Of a DNA stretch of 64,000 nucleotides, positions 27,082-36,367 are shown piece after piece. The position numbers and the translations under genes were made by a program. Source of the stretch: Bacteroidetes bacterium GWF2_33_38. Lineage in GTDB: Bacteria; Bacteroidota; Bacteroidia; Bacteroidales; GWF2-33-38. The stretch is from contig MEOF01000039.1 of assembly GCA_001769505.1 (NCBI GenBank), forward strand, positions 1-64,000. Reading direction: 5' to 3'. How positions within the stretch are numbered: the stretch's first letter is position 1; every line of letters starts with the position of its first letter. A model generated the notes under the pieces. The model saw nothing but the letters and a program-made list of their open reading frames with translations, was not told where the DNA came from and did no database searches.

Positions 27082-28227
27082 TTATTTTATTTTATCGTTT
27101 TTACCGTTAAAGCCAAACGAAGCACCAAGCCTAACACCGTTTTTGCCCGGACTTACATAAAAATTTATCGGCAAATTTAATTTCCCCGATTTGAATGTTT
27201 TTCCTAATGCAAGCACAAAACCACCCGAAAAATATGAACGCCCTCTGATATCGAATCGTTCAATCCATTCAGGATCTGAAATCGTATTTGAATCCCATTC
27301 GTCTATTGTAATCCAATTGCTGTCGGAATCGTAAAAACCTTTTATTTTTTTCGATAATGAAAATGTTAAGCCGCAGGCAAATTCCCACCCATTTTTATTG
27401 CTTCTGATACCGTTCAAAATGGTTAAACTTGGCGATATTTTGTGGTCGTTAACCAATGTAATAATTGGAATAAACTCAAATAATGCTTGATAATATCCTT
27501 CGTTCAAATACTGTTTTTCGAACTGGTACCCAAATTGAAACAAAACGGGATAAGCCGAAAAGCCTCCCTTCGAATCGCTTCGCAATATTTCGCCTTCGAG
27601 TCCGGTTTGGTACGCAAAACCCATTCGCGGGCCCGACAAACTTAATCGATTTGCATAAGGAGTATTGATTGCATTTTCGTACGACGATTTTTGAGTTAAA
27701 CTTTTAAACAACATTTCGTCAACCTTGCGATTGAACATTTTGCTTATCGAAAGGCGAATCATGGTTTGAATTTCTTCGGGCAAATTTAAAAATTCGTTCA
27801 CGTAAGTTTTTTCAATTACATTTTTCTTTACATCAATTAATCGTAGCGTTAAAACAATGGTTTGAGCATACGACTCGATAGTTCCCGAAAGCATTTTGTC
27901 TGATTGTAAGGTAGTTCCGGCTTCTACCAGACCAATTTTTCCATAGCAATTTTCGACTTTTAATTCGTTTTTCTCCGACAGATAACGAACATCGTATCGA
28001 TCCATAACTTCAAATGTGTCGAGTTTTTCAATTTCGATACGCACAATATTTCCCAATTGTTCGGGAGTAAAAGGCACGTTTTGAGCATCAATATTTAAAA
28101 CGGTTAAACTTTCACGTTCAGCGACTTGCGCATTTGAAACTTGATACACTCCAAATACAAACATCGAAGCAAAACAAACTATTTTTATTTCACTTCGCAT
28201 TTTTCTAAAATTAAGTTGTGTTTTCAT
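27082..28227 (-). CDS. Exported protein: CsgG-like N-domain plus beta-barrel-like C-domain
   Basis: The protein has 381 aa. After a short basic start (MKTQLNFRKMRSEIK) comes a signal peptide ending VSNAQ. Residues about 35-170 resemble CsgG/FlgO-like periplasmic domains (TVLNIDAQNVPFTPEQ, IVRIEIEKLDTFEVMDRYDV, then ETGTI-like strands SGTIESYAQTIVLTLRLIDV). Residues about 190-381 alternate polar and aromatic residues like an outer-membrane barrel (GFAYQTGLEGEIL, FQFGYQFEKQ, LGASFGFNG). It is probably envelope-located. The role is not known. A good -33/-7 promoter precedes it, and the frameshifted lipoprotein gene follows, so the two may act together. Confidence 0.65.
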   Translation of the reverse strand: MKTQLNFRKMRSEIKIVCFASMFVFGVYQVSNAQVAERESLTVLNIDAQNVPFTPEQLGNIVRIEIEKLDTFEVMDRYDVRYLSEKNELKVENCYGKIGLVEAGTTLQSDKMLSGTIESYAQTIVLTLRLIDVKKNVIEKTYVNEFLNLPEEIQTMIRLSISKMFNRKVDEMLFKSLTQKSSYENAINTPYANRLSLSGPRMGFAYQTGLEGEILRSDSKGGFSAYPVLFQFGYQFEKQYLNEGYYQALFEFIPIITLVNDHKISPSLTILNGIRSNKNGWEFACGLTFSLSKKIKGFYDSDSNWITIDEWDSNTISDPEWIERFDIRGRSYFSGGFVLALGKTFKSGKLNLPINFYVSPGKNGVRLGASFGFNGKNDKIK

Positions 28228-28251
28228 AACAATTTCTGTTTAATTATGAAT

Positions 28252-28283
28252 CAAAGATATGCTGGCAAATAGCCCAACACAAA
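28252..28283 (-). promoter_or_regulatory. Promoter of the CsgG-like/barrel gene
   Basis: Minus strand TTTG (28283-28280), a 20-nt spacer, then TATCTTTG (28259-28252): a full match to TTTG / TAnnTTTG. Initiation near 28246 gives a leader of about 20 nt and supports the start at 28227. Confidence 0.6.
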
Positions 28284-28387
28284 CTGATTTCCAAGCTCAA
28301 AATCTTAAACTTTTATTTTTTGCAACATTGCGATAGATAAACAAAAAGAAAAATGAGAATATTGGTAAATGTTGAAAGTGAAAAATG

Positions 28388-28409
28388 TATATTTGCATAA
28401 ATCGCAAAT
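28388..28409 (+). promoter_or_regulatory. Promoter -7 box overlapped by an inverted repeat, upstream of the HTH gene
   Basis: TATATTTG (28388-28395) matches TAnnTTTG. It overlaps ATTTGC (28391-28396), which is inverted 7 nt later as GCAAAT (28404-28409); ATTTGC recurs at 28423-28428. An operator here would block initiation, so autoregulation by the adjacent HTH protein is a reasonable inference. Confidence 0.45.
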
Positions 28410-28445
28410 TTATTTTGGCGGCATTTGCAAAAAACGCAATAGGAA

Positions 28446-29426
28446 ATGGATAAAAAAATCATTCAAAAAAAATTCTTGGGTATTGTAAAAGATGTTTCTC
28501 CTATTAACTCATCATACATTGAAGAATTGGCTGATTTGCTCGAAATAAGCACCGATAGTGTGTATCGTCGCTTGCGTGGCGAAACAGATTTAACAGCTCA
28601 AGAAACGGCTTTAATTTGCAAACATTATCACATTTCGTTCGATGGTTTAATTGATGTCGATAATAATTCGGTAAGTTTTAATTATAATGCCATTCACAGC
28701 GAAGATGATTTTATGATGTTTTTTCAACGAATGAAAAACAATCTTATCGCCATAAATAAAAGCGAAAAGCCATCGCTTACATATGCTGCTTTTGATATTC
28801 CATTATTTCATCATTTTTCGTATGATTTACTAACCGAATTCAAATTGTTTTCGTGGATGAATTCAATTCTCTGTTTGCCCAATTATGCAAATAAAGTATT
28901 TGAACCCAATTTGGTAAGTCGTGAAATGATGGCTGTTTGCAAAGATATTGGACTTGAATACCGAAAATTACAATCTCGTGAAATTTGGACAGAAAATACC
29001 ATTAATAGCACGTTAAAACAATTTGTTTTTCATTGGGATTCGGGAAAAATTAAGAATAAAGAAATCGGTATTGCATTGATTCAGGAGTTTAAAAAAGAGA
29101 TTCGAGAAATTGAACAAATGGCTGAAAATAGTTCGAAATTTCAAACTGAGCATAAAATCGAAAATTATCAATTGTTTATTTCGGAAACCGAAATCGGGAA
29201 CAATTGCATTCAAATAAACATGGGGAGCGAAAAAACGGTTTATTTAACTCACAACACATTTAATACACTTACAACCTTCAATCCAATGTTTAATTCAGAA
29301 ACCGATGCTTGGCTTGAAAATTTGATTTGCAAATCGGAAAAAATCAGCGGAATTGCTCAAAAAAGAAGATATCAATTTTTTAAACAAGCAACTGAAAAAG
29401 CCGATGCTTTTTTAGACCGCTTATGA
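28446..29426 (+). CDS. Helix-turn-helix transcriptional regulator
   Basis: The protein has 326 aa. Residues about 18-68 form an XRE-like HTH (SYIEELADLLEISTDSVYRR, then LRGETDLTAQETALICKHYH). The remaining 250 residues are a helical domain I do not recognise, possibly ligand-binding or oligomerising. No signal peptide or membrane segment is seen. The gene is preceded by a -7 box overlapping an inverted repeat and followed by two small membrane-protein genes, 14 bp to the next ATG. It probably regulates this operon and perhaps the divergent CsgG-like gene. Confidence 0.75.
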   Translation: MDKKIIQKKFLGIVKDVSPINSSYIEELADLLEISTDSVYRRLRGETDLTAQETALICKHYHISFDGLIDVDNNSVSFNYNAIHSEDDFMMFFQRMKNNLIAINKSEKPSLTYAAFDIPLFHHFSYDLLTEFKLFSWMNSILCLPNYANKVFEPNLVSREMMAVCKDIGLEYRKLQSREIWTENTINSTLKQFVFHWDSGKIKNKEIGIALIQEFKKEIREIEQMAENSSKFQTEHKIENYQLFISETEIGNNCIQINMGSEKTVYLTHNTFNTLTTFNPMFNSETDAWLENLICKSEKISGIAQKRRYQFFKQATEKADAFLDRL

Positions 29427-29440
29427 TACAGAAATGAGTG

Positions 29441-29764
29441 ATGTACAAAATTATTGAGTGGCTTGAATCTCACATGCTTCCCTGTCCTTGGAAACAATAT
29501 TTAGGAATCGATTGTTTGGGTTGTGGTATGCAACGAGCCTTTATCGAATTACTCAAAGGAAACTTAATCGAAAGCATTAACGCATATCCGGCTTTAATTC
29601 CAATTATATTTATGTTTAGCTTTCTTCCTTTGCATTTGAAATTTAAATTTAAACATGGTGCATTAGTTTTAAAAATTTCGTTTATATTTATAATCTCAAT
29701 CATTATAATTAATTACATTTATAAACTATTAAACAATAACATTATAAGTCATGGAAGTATCTAA
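29441..29764 (+). CDS. DUF2752-family small membrane protein
   Basis: The protein has 107 aa from the ATG at 29441; a GTG at 29438 is immediately before it. The N-terminus has the DUF2752 signature: CPWKQYLGIDCLGCGMQRAF, with a Cys pair separated by Leu-Gly. Two or three membrane helices follow. The function of the family is not established. The stop overlaps the ATG of the next gene by 14 nt, showing translational coupling. The neighbour is a CCC-motif membrane protein; I recall such pairs in other Bacteroidota. Confidence 0.75.
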   Translation: MYKIIEWLESHMLPCPWKQYLGIDCLGCGMQRAFIELLKGNLIESINAYPALIPIIFMFSFLPLHLKFKFKHGALVLKISFIFIISIIIINYIYKLLNNNIISHGSI

Positions 29765-30074
29765 TCAACAACAATTACCCAATTCGACAACTGTTTTGGT
29801 ATTGGGAATATTATCAATTGCAACTTGTTTTTGTTACGGAATTCCCGGTTTAGTTTTGGGAATAATCGCCTTAGTAATGTCATCAAAAGGGAAAAAATTA
29901 CACAAAGAAAATCCAGAAGCTTATTCCGAAGCCTCGTACAAAAATCTTAATGCGGGTCGTATTTGTGCAATTATTGGCACTTGCTTATCAGGCTTATATG
30001 CTTTAATTATTATATTTTATTTGTTGGTTTTGGGAGCAGCACTATCGTTTATCCCTTGGGAAACGCTCGGCTAA
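29751..30074 (+). CDS. CCC-motif / DUF4190-like membrane protein
   Basis: The protein has 107 aa with two hydrophobic hairpins (about 15-40, TVLVLGILSIATCFCYGIPG, and 70-100). Between them is a charged loop KGKKLHKENPEAY. This matches small Bacteroidota proteins named CCC-motif membrane proteins, related to DUF4190. Function is unknown. It overlaps the DUF2752 gene and ends 9 bp before a rho-independent terminator, so it closes the small HTH operon. Confidence 0.7.
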   Translation: MEVSNQQQLPNSTTVLVLGILSIATCFCYGIPGLVLGIIALVMSSKGKKLHKENPEAYSEASYKNLNAGRICAIIGTCLSGLYALIIIFYLLVLGAALSFIPWETLG

Positions 30075-30083
30075 AATATATAT

Positions 30084-30106
30084 AAAGAGGATTTTTCCTC
30101 TTTTTT
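30084..30106 (+). terminator. Rho-independent terminator after the CCC-motif gene
   Basis: AAAGAGGA (30084-30091), TTTT loop, TCCTCTTT (30096-30103), then TTT: a perfect 8-bp stem with a T-tail. It ends 8 bp before the acyl-CoA reductase ATG, so part of the reductase mRNA must start within or very near the hairpin or read through it. Confidence 0.75.
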
Positions 30107-30113
30107 AGTTTTA

Positions 30114-31157
30114 ATGACATTAGAAACTCGCATATCGACTTTTGTTCAATTAGGAAACAGCATTGTTTCGTATTTGGAAAATGATAAAACGAATGAATTT
30201 TATCAACGAATAGCTCATTCTGTTTCCTTATCAGAACAGAACAATCCTTGGTTTACAAAAGAAAATGTATTGTTTTCGCTTAACGGAATATCACAATTTT
30301 TAAGCATCGAAAAAATTACAAAATGGTTGCAGCATTATCCCGAAATTTCACTCGACGACAGCAATAAACGAGTTGCGGTAATCATGGCAGGAAACATTCC
30401 TTTGGTCGGTTTTCACGATATGTTCTGCGTCTTAATTTCTGGAAACATTTTTATTGGTAAAGTTTCGTCGAAGGACAATATTTTATTGAAAGCATTGTGT
30501 CAAATAATTGTATCGATTGAACCTTCGTTTAGCGAAAAAATAATTTTTACCGAATCGTTTTTAAAAGATTTTGACGCTGTTATAGCAACCGGAAGCAATA
30601 ATACCTCTAGATATTTCGAATCGTATTTTAGTAAATACCCACATATTATTCGTCGCAACCGAAACTCTGTTGCAGTACTTTCGGGAAATGAAACTGAAGA
30701 AGAACTCTCGAACTTAGGGCTTGATATTTTCACATATTTTGGACTTGGTTGTCGCAATGTATCTAAAATTTTTATTCCGAGTGAATATAAAATCGAGAAA
30801 TTGATACAGCACTTTGAGAGCTTTAACTATGTGGCAAATCACAATAAATATTTGAACAATTACGAATATAACAAAGCAATTTATTTAGTTAACACAATCA
30901 AACATTACGACAACGGATTTATGCTTTTTACAGAAAATACAGCCATTGCATCGCCAATTTCTGTTATTTATTTCGAGTTTTATTCCGATATTTGTAAAGT
31001 GAAAGAAATTATAAATCAAGAAAAAAACAATATTCAATGCGTAGTATCATCTGTGGGAATCGATGGAGAAGTTGCTTTTGGACAGGCTCAGTTTCCTGAA
31101 TTATGGGATTATTCCGACAGAATAGATACGTTGAAATTTTTAATAAACTTAACGTAA
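30114..31157 (+). CDS. Acyl-CoA reductase (LuxC-like)
   Basis: The protein has 347 aa. It carries the LuxC/acyl-CoA reductase core: NKRVAVIMAGNIPLVGFHD (nucleotide-binding region), ATGSNNTSRYFE, and the presumed catalytic Cys in GLGCRNVSKIF at about residue 212. Such enzymes reduce fatty acyl-CoA with NAD(P)H. The true physiological substrate in Bacteroidota is not settled. It is soluble. It is followed after 6 bp by the pRiA4b-ORF3-like gene. Confidence 0.82.
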   Translation: MTLETRISTFVQLGNSIVSYLENDKTNEFYQRIAHSVSLSEQNNPWFTKENVLFSLNGISQFLSIEKITKWLQHYPEISLDDSNKRVAVIMAGNIPLVGFHDMFCVLISGNIFIGKVSSKDNILLKALCQIIVSIEPSFSEKIIFTESFLKDFDAVIATGSNNTSRYFESYFSKYPHIIRRNRNSVAVLSGNETEEELSNLGLDIFTYFGLGCRNVSKIFIPSEYKIEKLIQHFESFNYVANHNKYLNNYEYNKAIYLVNTIKHYDNGFMLFTENTAIASPISVIYFEFYSDICKVKEIINQEKNNIQCVVSSVGIDGEVAFGQAQFPELWDYSDRIDTLKFLINLT

Positions 31158-31163
31158 ATCAGT

Positions 31164-31757
31164 ATGATTTTAAAATTTAGAATTACCTCTAACGAAGTTA
31201 AGAATTTTTTCAGAGACATTCAGGTAAAATCAAGCAATACATTTTTTGATTTGCACGATGCAATTCAATCAGAGGTTGAATTCGACAAAGCTCAATTAGC
31301 TTCCTTTTTTCTTACCGACGAAACTTGGCAAAAAGGTCGTGAAATCACTCTTTTATATTTAGGAAAAGGTTCGAATTCGCCTCTAATTATGGACGAAACC
31401 ATTATCGGAGATTATTTTAATGAGTTAAATCAAAAATTGATGTATGTTTTCGATTTTTTCTCTTCACGATTTTTTGCCATCGAATTAATTGAAATTACCA
31501 ACGAACTTGATCGTCGCAAAAAATATCCTTTTTGTAGCGATGGAAAAGGCGACGGTCCGCAGCAAATAGTTTTTGAAAAGAAACGTGAAACAAAGCAAGT
31601 AATTTTTGAGGAAGAAATTATCGATGAATTAGACTTGGCTGAAGACGATGACGATGGCGAAGACAAAACAGAACACGAAGAAGGGGAGGAATTTGGAATA
31701 GATCCCGAATTTCTTGAAAATGCTGATAATTTCGACGATGGAGGAACCGAACAGTAA
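31164..31757 (+). CDS. pRiA4b ORF-3 / IS1096 TnpR-like protein
   Basis: The protein has 197 aa. Residues about 1-130 match the small fold known from plasmid pRiA4b ORF-3 (FRDIQVKSSNTFFDLHDAIQ, then FFLTDETWQKGREITLLYLG). The last 50 residues are very acidic and rich in Glu/Asp, a typical Bacteroidota extension. The function is unknown; despite the family name there is no sign of a transposon here. It overlaps the miaA start at 31738 by 20 bp. Confidence 0.75.
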   Translation: MILKFRITSNEVKNFFRDIQVKSSNTFFDLHDAIQSEVEFDKAQLASFFLTDETWQKGREITLLYLGKGSNSPLIMDETIIGDYFNELNQKLMYVFDFFSSRFFAIELIEITNELDRRKKYPFCSDGKGDGPQQIVFEKKRETKQVIFEEEIIDELDLAEDDDDGEDKTEHEEGEEFGIDPEFLENADNFDDGGTEQ

Positions 31758-32658
31758 AGCAAAAAAATATCTGTTTATTGTGTTGGGTCCAACAGGAATA
31801 GGAAAGACAGACCTAACAATCCATCTTGCAAAACATTTCAAAACATCAATTATTTCATGCGATTCTCGACAGTTCTACAAAGAACTCAAAATTGGCGTTG
31901 CTGCTCCCGATAATGACCAGTTAGCACGAGTAACACATCATTTTATAGGCAATATTTCTATTCACGATTATTATAATGTGAGCAGATTTGAAAATGATGT
32001 TCTTGAAAAATTAGATTCCTTATTTCAGCATGTTGATATTGTTTTTATGACTGGAGGCTCTGGTTTGTATATCGATGCTGTGTGTAATGGTATTGATGAT
32101 TTGCCCGATATTGATGAAGAAATCAGAAATAACCTTATTCATAAAGCCGAAACTGAAGGTGTCGAGAGTTTGCGATTTGAATTAAAACGGCTAGACCCCG
32201 AATTTTACAATATTGTGGATTTAAAAAATAAAAATAGAATTTTGCGAGCTCTTGAAGTTTGCATCACGACAGGAAAACCATATTCAGCATTACGAACAAA
32301 TCAACATAAAAAACGCGAATTCGAGGTTGTGAAAATCGGTTTGAATATGGAACGAAAAATGCTTTACGAGCGAATAGACAGACGCGTAGATATTATGCTA
32401 GAGTCGGGTTTAATTGACGAAGCAAAAAGTTTTTATTCGTTTAGAACATTAAATGCACTGAATACAGTTGGGTATAAAGAACTTTTCGAACATTTCGATG
32501 GTAATTATTCCTTAGACGAAGCTATTCGATTGATTAAACGAAATTCGAGACATTACGCAAAACGCCAACTATCATGGTTTGGACGTTACAACGATATAAC
32601 GTGGTTCTTGCCAAGTCAGGAATGTGAAATAATTAGTTTTATAAAACAAAAAATGTAA
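31738..32658 (+). CDS. miaA: tRNA dimethylallyltransferase MiaA
   Basis: The protein has 306 aa from the ATG at 31738 (MEEPNSKAKKYLFIVLG); in-frame starts at 31714 (TTG) and 31720 (ATG) would add non-homologous residues. The P-loop is GPTGIGKTDL, with SCDSRQFYKEL and GGSGLYIDA in the catalytic core and RNSRHYAKRQLSWF at the C-terminus. It adds the isopentenyl group to A37 of tRNAs that read codons beginning with U. It overlaps the preceding gene and is followed after 4 bp by a large histidine kinase. Confidence 0.95.
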   Translation: MEEPNSKAKKYLFIVLGPTGIGKTDLTIHLAKHFKTSIISCDSRQFYKELKIGVAAPDNDQLARVTHHFIGNISIHDYYNVSRFENDVLEKLDSLFQHVDIVFMTGGSGLYIDAVCNGIDDLPDIDEEIRNNLIHKAETEGVESLRFELKRLDPEFYNIVDLKNKNRILRALEVCITTGKPYSALRTNQHKKREFEVVKIGLNMERKMLYERIDRRVDIMLESGLIDEAKSFYSFRTLNALNTVGYKELFEHFDGNYSLDEAIRLIKRNSRHYAKRQLSWFGRYNDITWFLPSQECEIISFIKQKM

Positions 32659-32662
32659 CATT

Positions 32663-35600
32663 ATGTACTACTTTGCAATACTTGCTTTTTTAACAGGAAT
32701 GCTAAATTTGTTTTTGGGAGTGTATAGTTTTTCGGTAAGTGCAAAAAAAGCAGTAAATACATTATTCCTCATTTTTAGTTCATTATTGGCAGTATGGTCG
32801 CTGTTTTATGCCTTTGTTTATATTGCTCCCACAAAAGAGTACGCTTGGATTTTTTACGATATATCTTCAATTGGCTGGGTGTTTTTTCCATCGGTTTTAC
32901 TACACTTTTCGATTTTATTACGAGATAGACGATATCAATATAATAGCTCGTTAAATCTGCTGATGTACATTCCTCCTTTGGTATTTCAGTTCAGAATATT
33001 AACCGATTATTTATTAACAGTTGACATGACTCATACAAAATTGGGCTGGATTCATGTTTTCAATAAAAACGACAATATTTGGGTTTATTCGTTTTTAGTT
33101 TATATGGTATTTTATGTTGTAGTGTCAATTTACAATATATACATGTATGGGCGAAAATCTTTGTACAAATCTCAAAAAAACCAATCGAATATTTTGCTCG
33201 CTTCTGTTGTGCTTGTAACTATAGTTGGAACATTGAGCGACATTTTAATTCCTCGTTTTCTCGAAAATCAAACAGTTCCGGCAATTGCCAATATTTTTAC
33301 ATCCGTTTGGGTTATTGGAGCAAGCATTGCGGTTGTTCGATATAAATTAATGGTTCTTACCGCATCTATTGCCTCAGAAGCAATTCTTGAAAAAATTAAA
33401 GACATGCTAATATTGCTAAATCCAGCGTATCGAATTTTGGAAGTTAACAAGCAAGTCGAAAAATTACTAGCCTATTCGGTCGAGGAGCTTGTAGGAGAGA
33501 AAGTAAATATCTTATTCGAAAAAAACTCACTGATTGATTTTGAGTTAGTTAAATTACATAGTCGCGAAATTGAAGAGTCAAGTTTTGAATCAAATATTGT
33601 TACCAAAAACAAACAGATTATTCCTGCCGAAGTTTCTATTTCGGTAGTTCGAGATAAAAAGTTGGATATAATCGGGTATGTACTCATTGCTCAAGATTTA
33701 AGAGATGTATATCAACTTAAAACTGAAATAAAAGAAAAAAATATTGTAACCGAAGCGTTGAAAAATAGCGAGTTTAAATTTCGAGCATTTCTTGAATTTT
33801 TACCCATCTCGGTGGCTGAGGTTTCGCTGAGACGAAAGATTGTTTACGTAAACGAAACGGTACTTAAATTATTCGGATACAAAAGAGAAGAACTGGACGA
33901 GAATTTTAATGTTTTAGATGTTATTCACCCAAAAGATCATTATCGGTTGCGATTCAATTACTCTCGGTCAATTATTGGTGAGAAAAAAGAAGATGAAATC
34001 AACGAATACCTTGCCGTTAAAAAAGATGGAACAAGTTTTCCGGCAAAAATATATACAAATACTATTTTTGAAAATAATGTGATTGTGGGTCTTCGAGTTA
34101 TATTTATTGATATCTCGGAACAAAAAGAGTATGAAGAAAGTTTAACCAACGCCAAAGAAATTGCCGAACTTGCTGATAAAGCAAAATCGACATTTATTGC
34201 GAACACCAGTCACGAAATTAGAACTCCTCTAAATGCTATTATTGGGTACACAAATTTGTTGCTTAATCAGGATTTAAGTGAAAACCAGCGGAGGTACATT
34301 AAAAATATCAAAACTTCGGGCGACAATCTATTGGGGATAATAAACGACATTCTCGAATATTCGAAAATTAAATCGGTGAAATTAGAAATTCAAAGTATTG
34401 CATTTGAAATTAAAAAAGAAGTTGAAAAACTTATAAACGCAATTTCAGTCAAAGCCGATGAAAAAAATATTTCAATAATTTTGTATATCGACCACAAAAT
34501 CCCCGACGTTCTTATAGGAGACCCAGTGAGAATCAATCAGATATTGAACAATTTGATTGCAAATGCCATTAAATTTACCAATTCGGGAGGTGTAGTAAAT
34601 GTTAATGTTTTTCTATCAAGAGAAATCATAGGAGAAGTTGAACTTCGATTTATAGTTGAGGATACTGGTATAGGAATACCCGAAGATAAACTCCAATCTA
34701 TATTCGAATCGTTTAATCAAGCCGATTACAACACAACTCGAAAATATGGTGGAACAGGACTTGGGCTTTCAATCGTAAAACATATTCTGGAAGCACACAA
34801 TAGCAATATTGAAGTTCAAAGCGAAGTAAATAAAGGATCTAAGTTTTCATTTAATATCGTTTTTAGAAAAAGTCAGTCAGAATTTATAAAAAAACATGTT
34901 GATTCAAAAAATATTATTTTGTGCAAAAATCATCCTCAAATAATAAAAATATTGCTTGCCGAAGACAACCCAACAAATCGAGAAATAGCGATTGATATTA
35001 TTCGTGCGTGGAAAGAAAATATTGAAATAGATACAGCTGAAAATGGTAAAATTGCCATTGAAAAACTAAAACTGAACTTCTACGACTTATTGCTTTTAGA
35101 TATGCAAATGCCCGAAATGGACGGATACGATGTGGCTAAATATATCAGAACTGAAATGTCGACGCCGCAAAATTCCATTCCGATTTTTGCCATGACTGCA
35201 AATGCCATGAAAGAGGAAATTAAAAAATGCCTAGATTTAGGAATGAACGAATATTTTTCAAAACCCTTTATCCCCGAAGATTTATACAGTAAAATTCGAC
35301 TTTATACCTGCAGCGATATAGTTGAAAAGAGAAGACGAAACGAGCAAATCGATTATACGTGTTTGTATTGCAAAACCGACTTTACAAGCATGAAGGAAAT
35401 AAAGAAAAATATTACTTTCGAATTTAATAAATCGTCGACTAAAATGCTTGATTTAAGTCATCTCGAAAAAATTTACAAAAACGACGCTGTCAAAATACAA
35501 AACATTATCAATCAGATTCTTGATGAAATTCCACGAGAACTTGCCGATTTGATTAAAGGTCTTGACCTTGACGATTTGAAAAAAGTTAGAGGGCATGCAC

Positions 35601-35779
35601 ATACTATAAAAACCAAAATGCTATACATCGGAGCGGCTACATCACACGAAATATCGAAAGAAATTGAACAGTTATGTGTTTCTGAAGAAGGACACGAAAA
35701 AATTTCATTTTTGATAAGTCAGCTAAACGAAGACTGGAATCAAGTAGAAAAAGAGTTGAAAATACTTAATTCGTTTTGA
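32663..35779 (+). CDS. Large membrane hybrid histidine kinase (7TM-PAS-PAS-HK-REC-Hpt)
   Basis: The protein has 1038 aa. Residues 1-220 form seven hydrophobic segments of the histidine-kinase 7TM type. Two PAS domains follow (about 235-345 and 365-490; GYKREELDENFNVLDVIHP). HisKA carries His517 in TSHEIRTPLNAIIGY, and HATPase has EDTGIGIPEDKLQSIFE and GGTGLGLSIVK. REC has Asp813 in LLLLDMQMPEMDGY and the Lys in YFSKPF. The C-terminal Hpt has its His in VRGHAHTIKTKM. This is a complete internal phosphorelay, ready to pass phosphate to a separate regulator. The next gene, after 49 bp, is a REC protein. Ligand unknown. Confidence 0.9.
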   Translation: MYYFAILAFLTGMLNLFLGVYSFSVSAKKAVNTLFLIFSSLLAVWSLFYAFVYIAPTKEYAWIFYDISSIGWVFFPSVLLHFSILLRDRRYQYNSSLNLLMYIPPLVFQFRILTDYLLTVDMTHTKLGWIHVFNKNDNIWVYSFLVYMVFYVVVSIYNIYMYGRKSLYKSQKNQSNILLASVVLVTIVGTLSDILIPRFLENQTVPAIANIFTSVWVIGASIAVVRYKLMVLTASIASEAILEKIKDMLILLNPAYRILEVNKQVEKLLAYSVEELVGEKVNILFEKNSLIDFELVKLHSREIEESSFESNIVTKNKQIIPAEVSISVVRDKKLDIIGYVLIAQDLRDVYQLKTEIKEKNIVTEALKNSEFKFRAFLEFLPISVAEVSLRRKIVYVNETVLKLFGYKREELDENFNVLDVIHPKDHYRLRFNYSRSIIGEKKEDEINEYLAVKKDGTSFPAKIYTNTIFENNVIVGLRVIFIDISEQKEYEESLTNAKEIAELADKAKSTFIANTSHEIRTPLNAIIGYTNLLLNQDLSENQRRYIKNIKTSGDNLLGIINDILEYSKIKSVKLEIQSIAFEIKKEVEKLINAISVKADEKNISIILYIDHKIPDVLIGDPVRINQILNNLIANAIKFTNSGGVVNVNVFLSREIIGEVELRFIVEDTGIGIPEDKLQSIFESFNQADYNTTRKYGGTGLGLSIVKHILEAHNSNIEVQSEVNKGSKFSFNIVFRKSQSEFIKKHVDSKNIILCKNHPQIIKILLAEDNPTNREIAIDIIRAWKENIEIDTAENGKIAIEKLKLNFYDLLLLDMQMPEMDGYDVAKYIRTEMSTPQNSIPIFAMTANAMKEEIKKCLDLGMNEYFSKPFIPEDLYSKIRLYTCSDIVEKRRRNEQIDYTCLYCKTDFTSMKEIKKNITFEFNKSSTKMLDLSHLEKIYKNDAVKIQNIINQILDEIPRELADLIKGLDLDDLKKVRGHAHTIKTKMLYIGAATSHEISKEIEQLCVSEEGHEKISFLISQLNEDWNQVEKELKILNSF

Positions 35780-35805
35780 ATTTAAGTTCAAAAAACCTAT
35801 ATTTA
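35775..35805 (+). promoter_or_regulatory. Promoter for the stand-alone REC gene
   Basis: TTTG (35775-35778), a 19-nt spacer, then TATATTTA (35798-35805), near-consensus for the phylum. It overlaps the last codons of the hybrid kinase, so the REC gene could be expressed apart from it. Confidence 0.5.
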
Positions 35806-35828
35806 AACCGAAATATTTATTATAAACT

Positions 35829-36230
35829 ATGACTATGAACAAAAGTAAAACCTATACTGTTTTTTTAGTCGACGACGATGCTATTTTTATGGATATGCTC
35901 AAAGAATCTTTTTCTGACAAAGCAAACATGATAATTCATTCGTTTTATTCAGGAGAAGATTGCTTAGCAAATCTTAACCTAAATCCCGACGTAATTGTTT
36001 TAGATTATTTTTTCAGCAAAGCCGGCGAAAAAGCCATCGACGGAATGGAAACGCTTAAAAAAATAGTAGCCGCCAATCCTAAAATAAATGTTGTTATGCT
36101 CACAGCACAAAATGAGGGAGACAAAGTTTACGAATTTATCCACGAAGGTGCGAAAGACTACGTAATTAAAGACTTAGATGCCTTCGAAAATGTTTTGTCT
36201 GCTGTTACCGGAATTTTAGAAGAGTTGTAA
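35829..36230 (+). CDS. Stand-alone response-regulator receiver protein
   Basis: The protein has 133 aa and is a single REC domain, with VFLVDDDAIFMDML, the Asp in VIVLDYFFSKAGE and the Lys in DYVIKDLDA. No output domain is present. Its ATG at 35829 is preceded by a promoter, and another ATG at 35835 is possible. As the nearest downstream partner of the 1038-aa hybrid kinase, it probably accepts phosphate from that Hpt domain. A hairpin follows. Confidence 0.88.
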   Translation: MTMNKSKTYTVFLVDDDAIFMDMLKESFSDKANMIIHSFYSGEDCLANLNLNPDVIVLDYFFSKAGEKAIDGMETLKKIVAANPKINVVMLTAQNEGDKVYEFIHEGAKDYVIKDLDAFENVLSAVTGILEEL

Positions 36231-36236
36231 AATAAT

Positions 36237-36253
36237 CAACAAATCTTTTGTTG
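36237..36253 (+). terminator. Hairpin terminator after the REC gene
   Basis: CAACAAA (36237-36243), TCT loop, TTTGTTG (36247-36253): a perfect 7-bp stem 7 bp after the stop, followed by TTGTATTT. It is AT-rich and so of moderate strength. Confidence 0.5.
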
Positions 36254-36367
36254 TTGTATTTAATTGATAGTTAAACATATTAAATACAATATCGAGATTA
36301 GCAATGGTTAGAATTATGCTTAACAAAATTTAATTTAAAAATTTAAACAACCTCTAATGTAATTCTC

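Noticed and set aside
31164..31757. Transposon (IS1096 TnpR family name)
   Set aside because: The domain name is historical. No transposase, terminal repeats or target duplication are present and the gene is embedded in a housekeeping operon.
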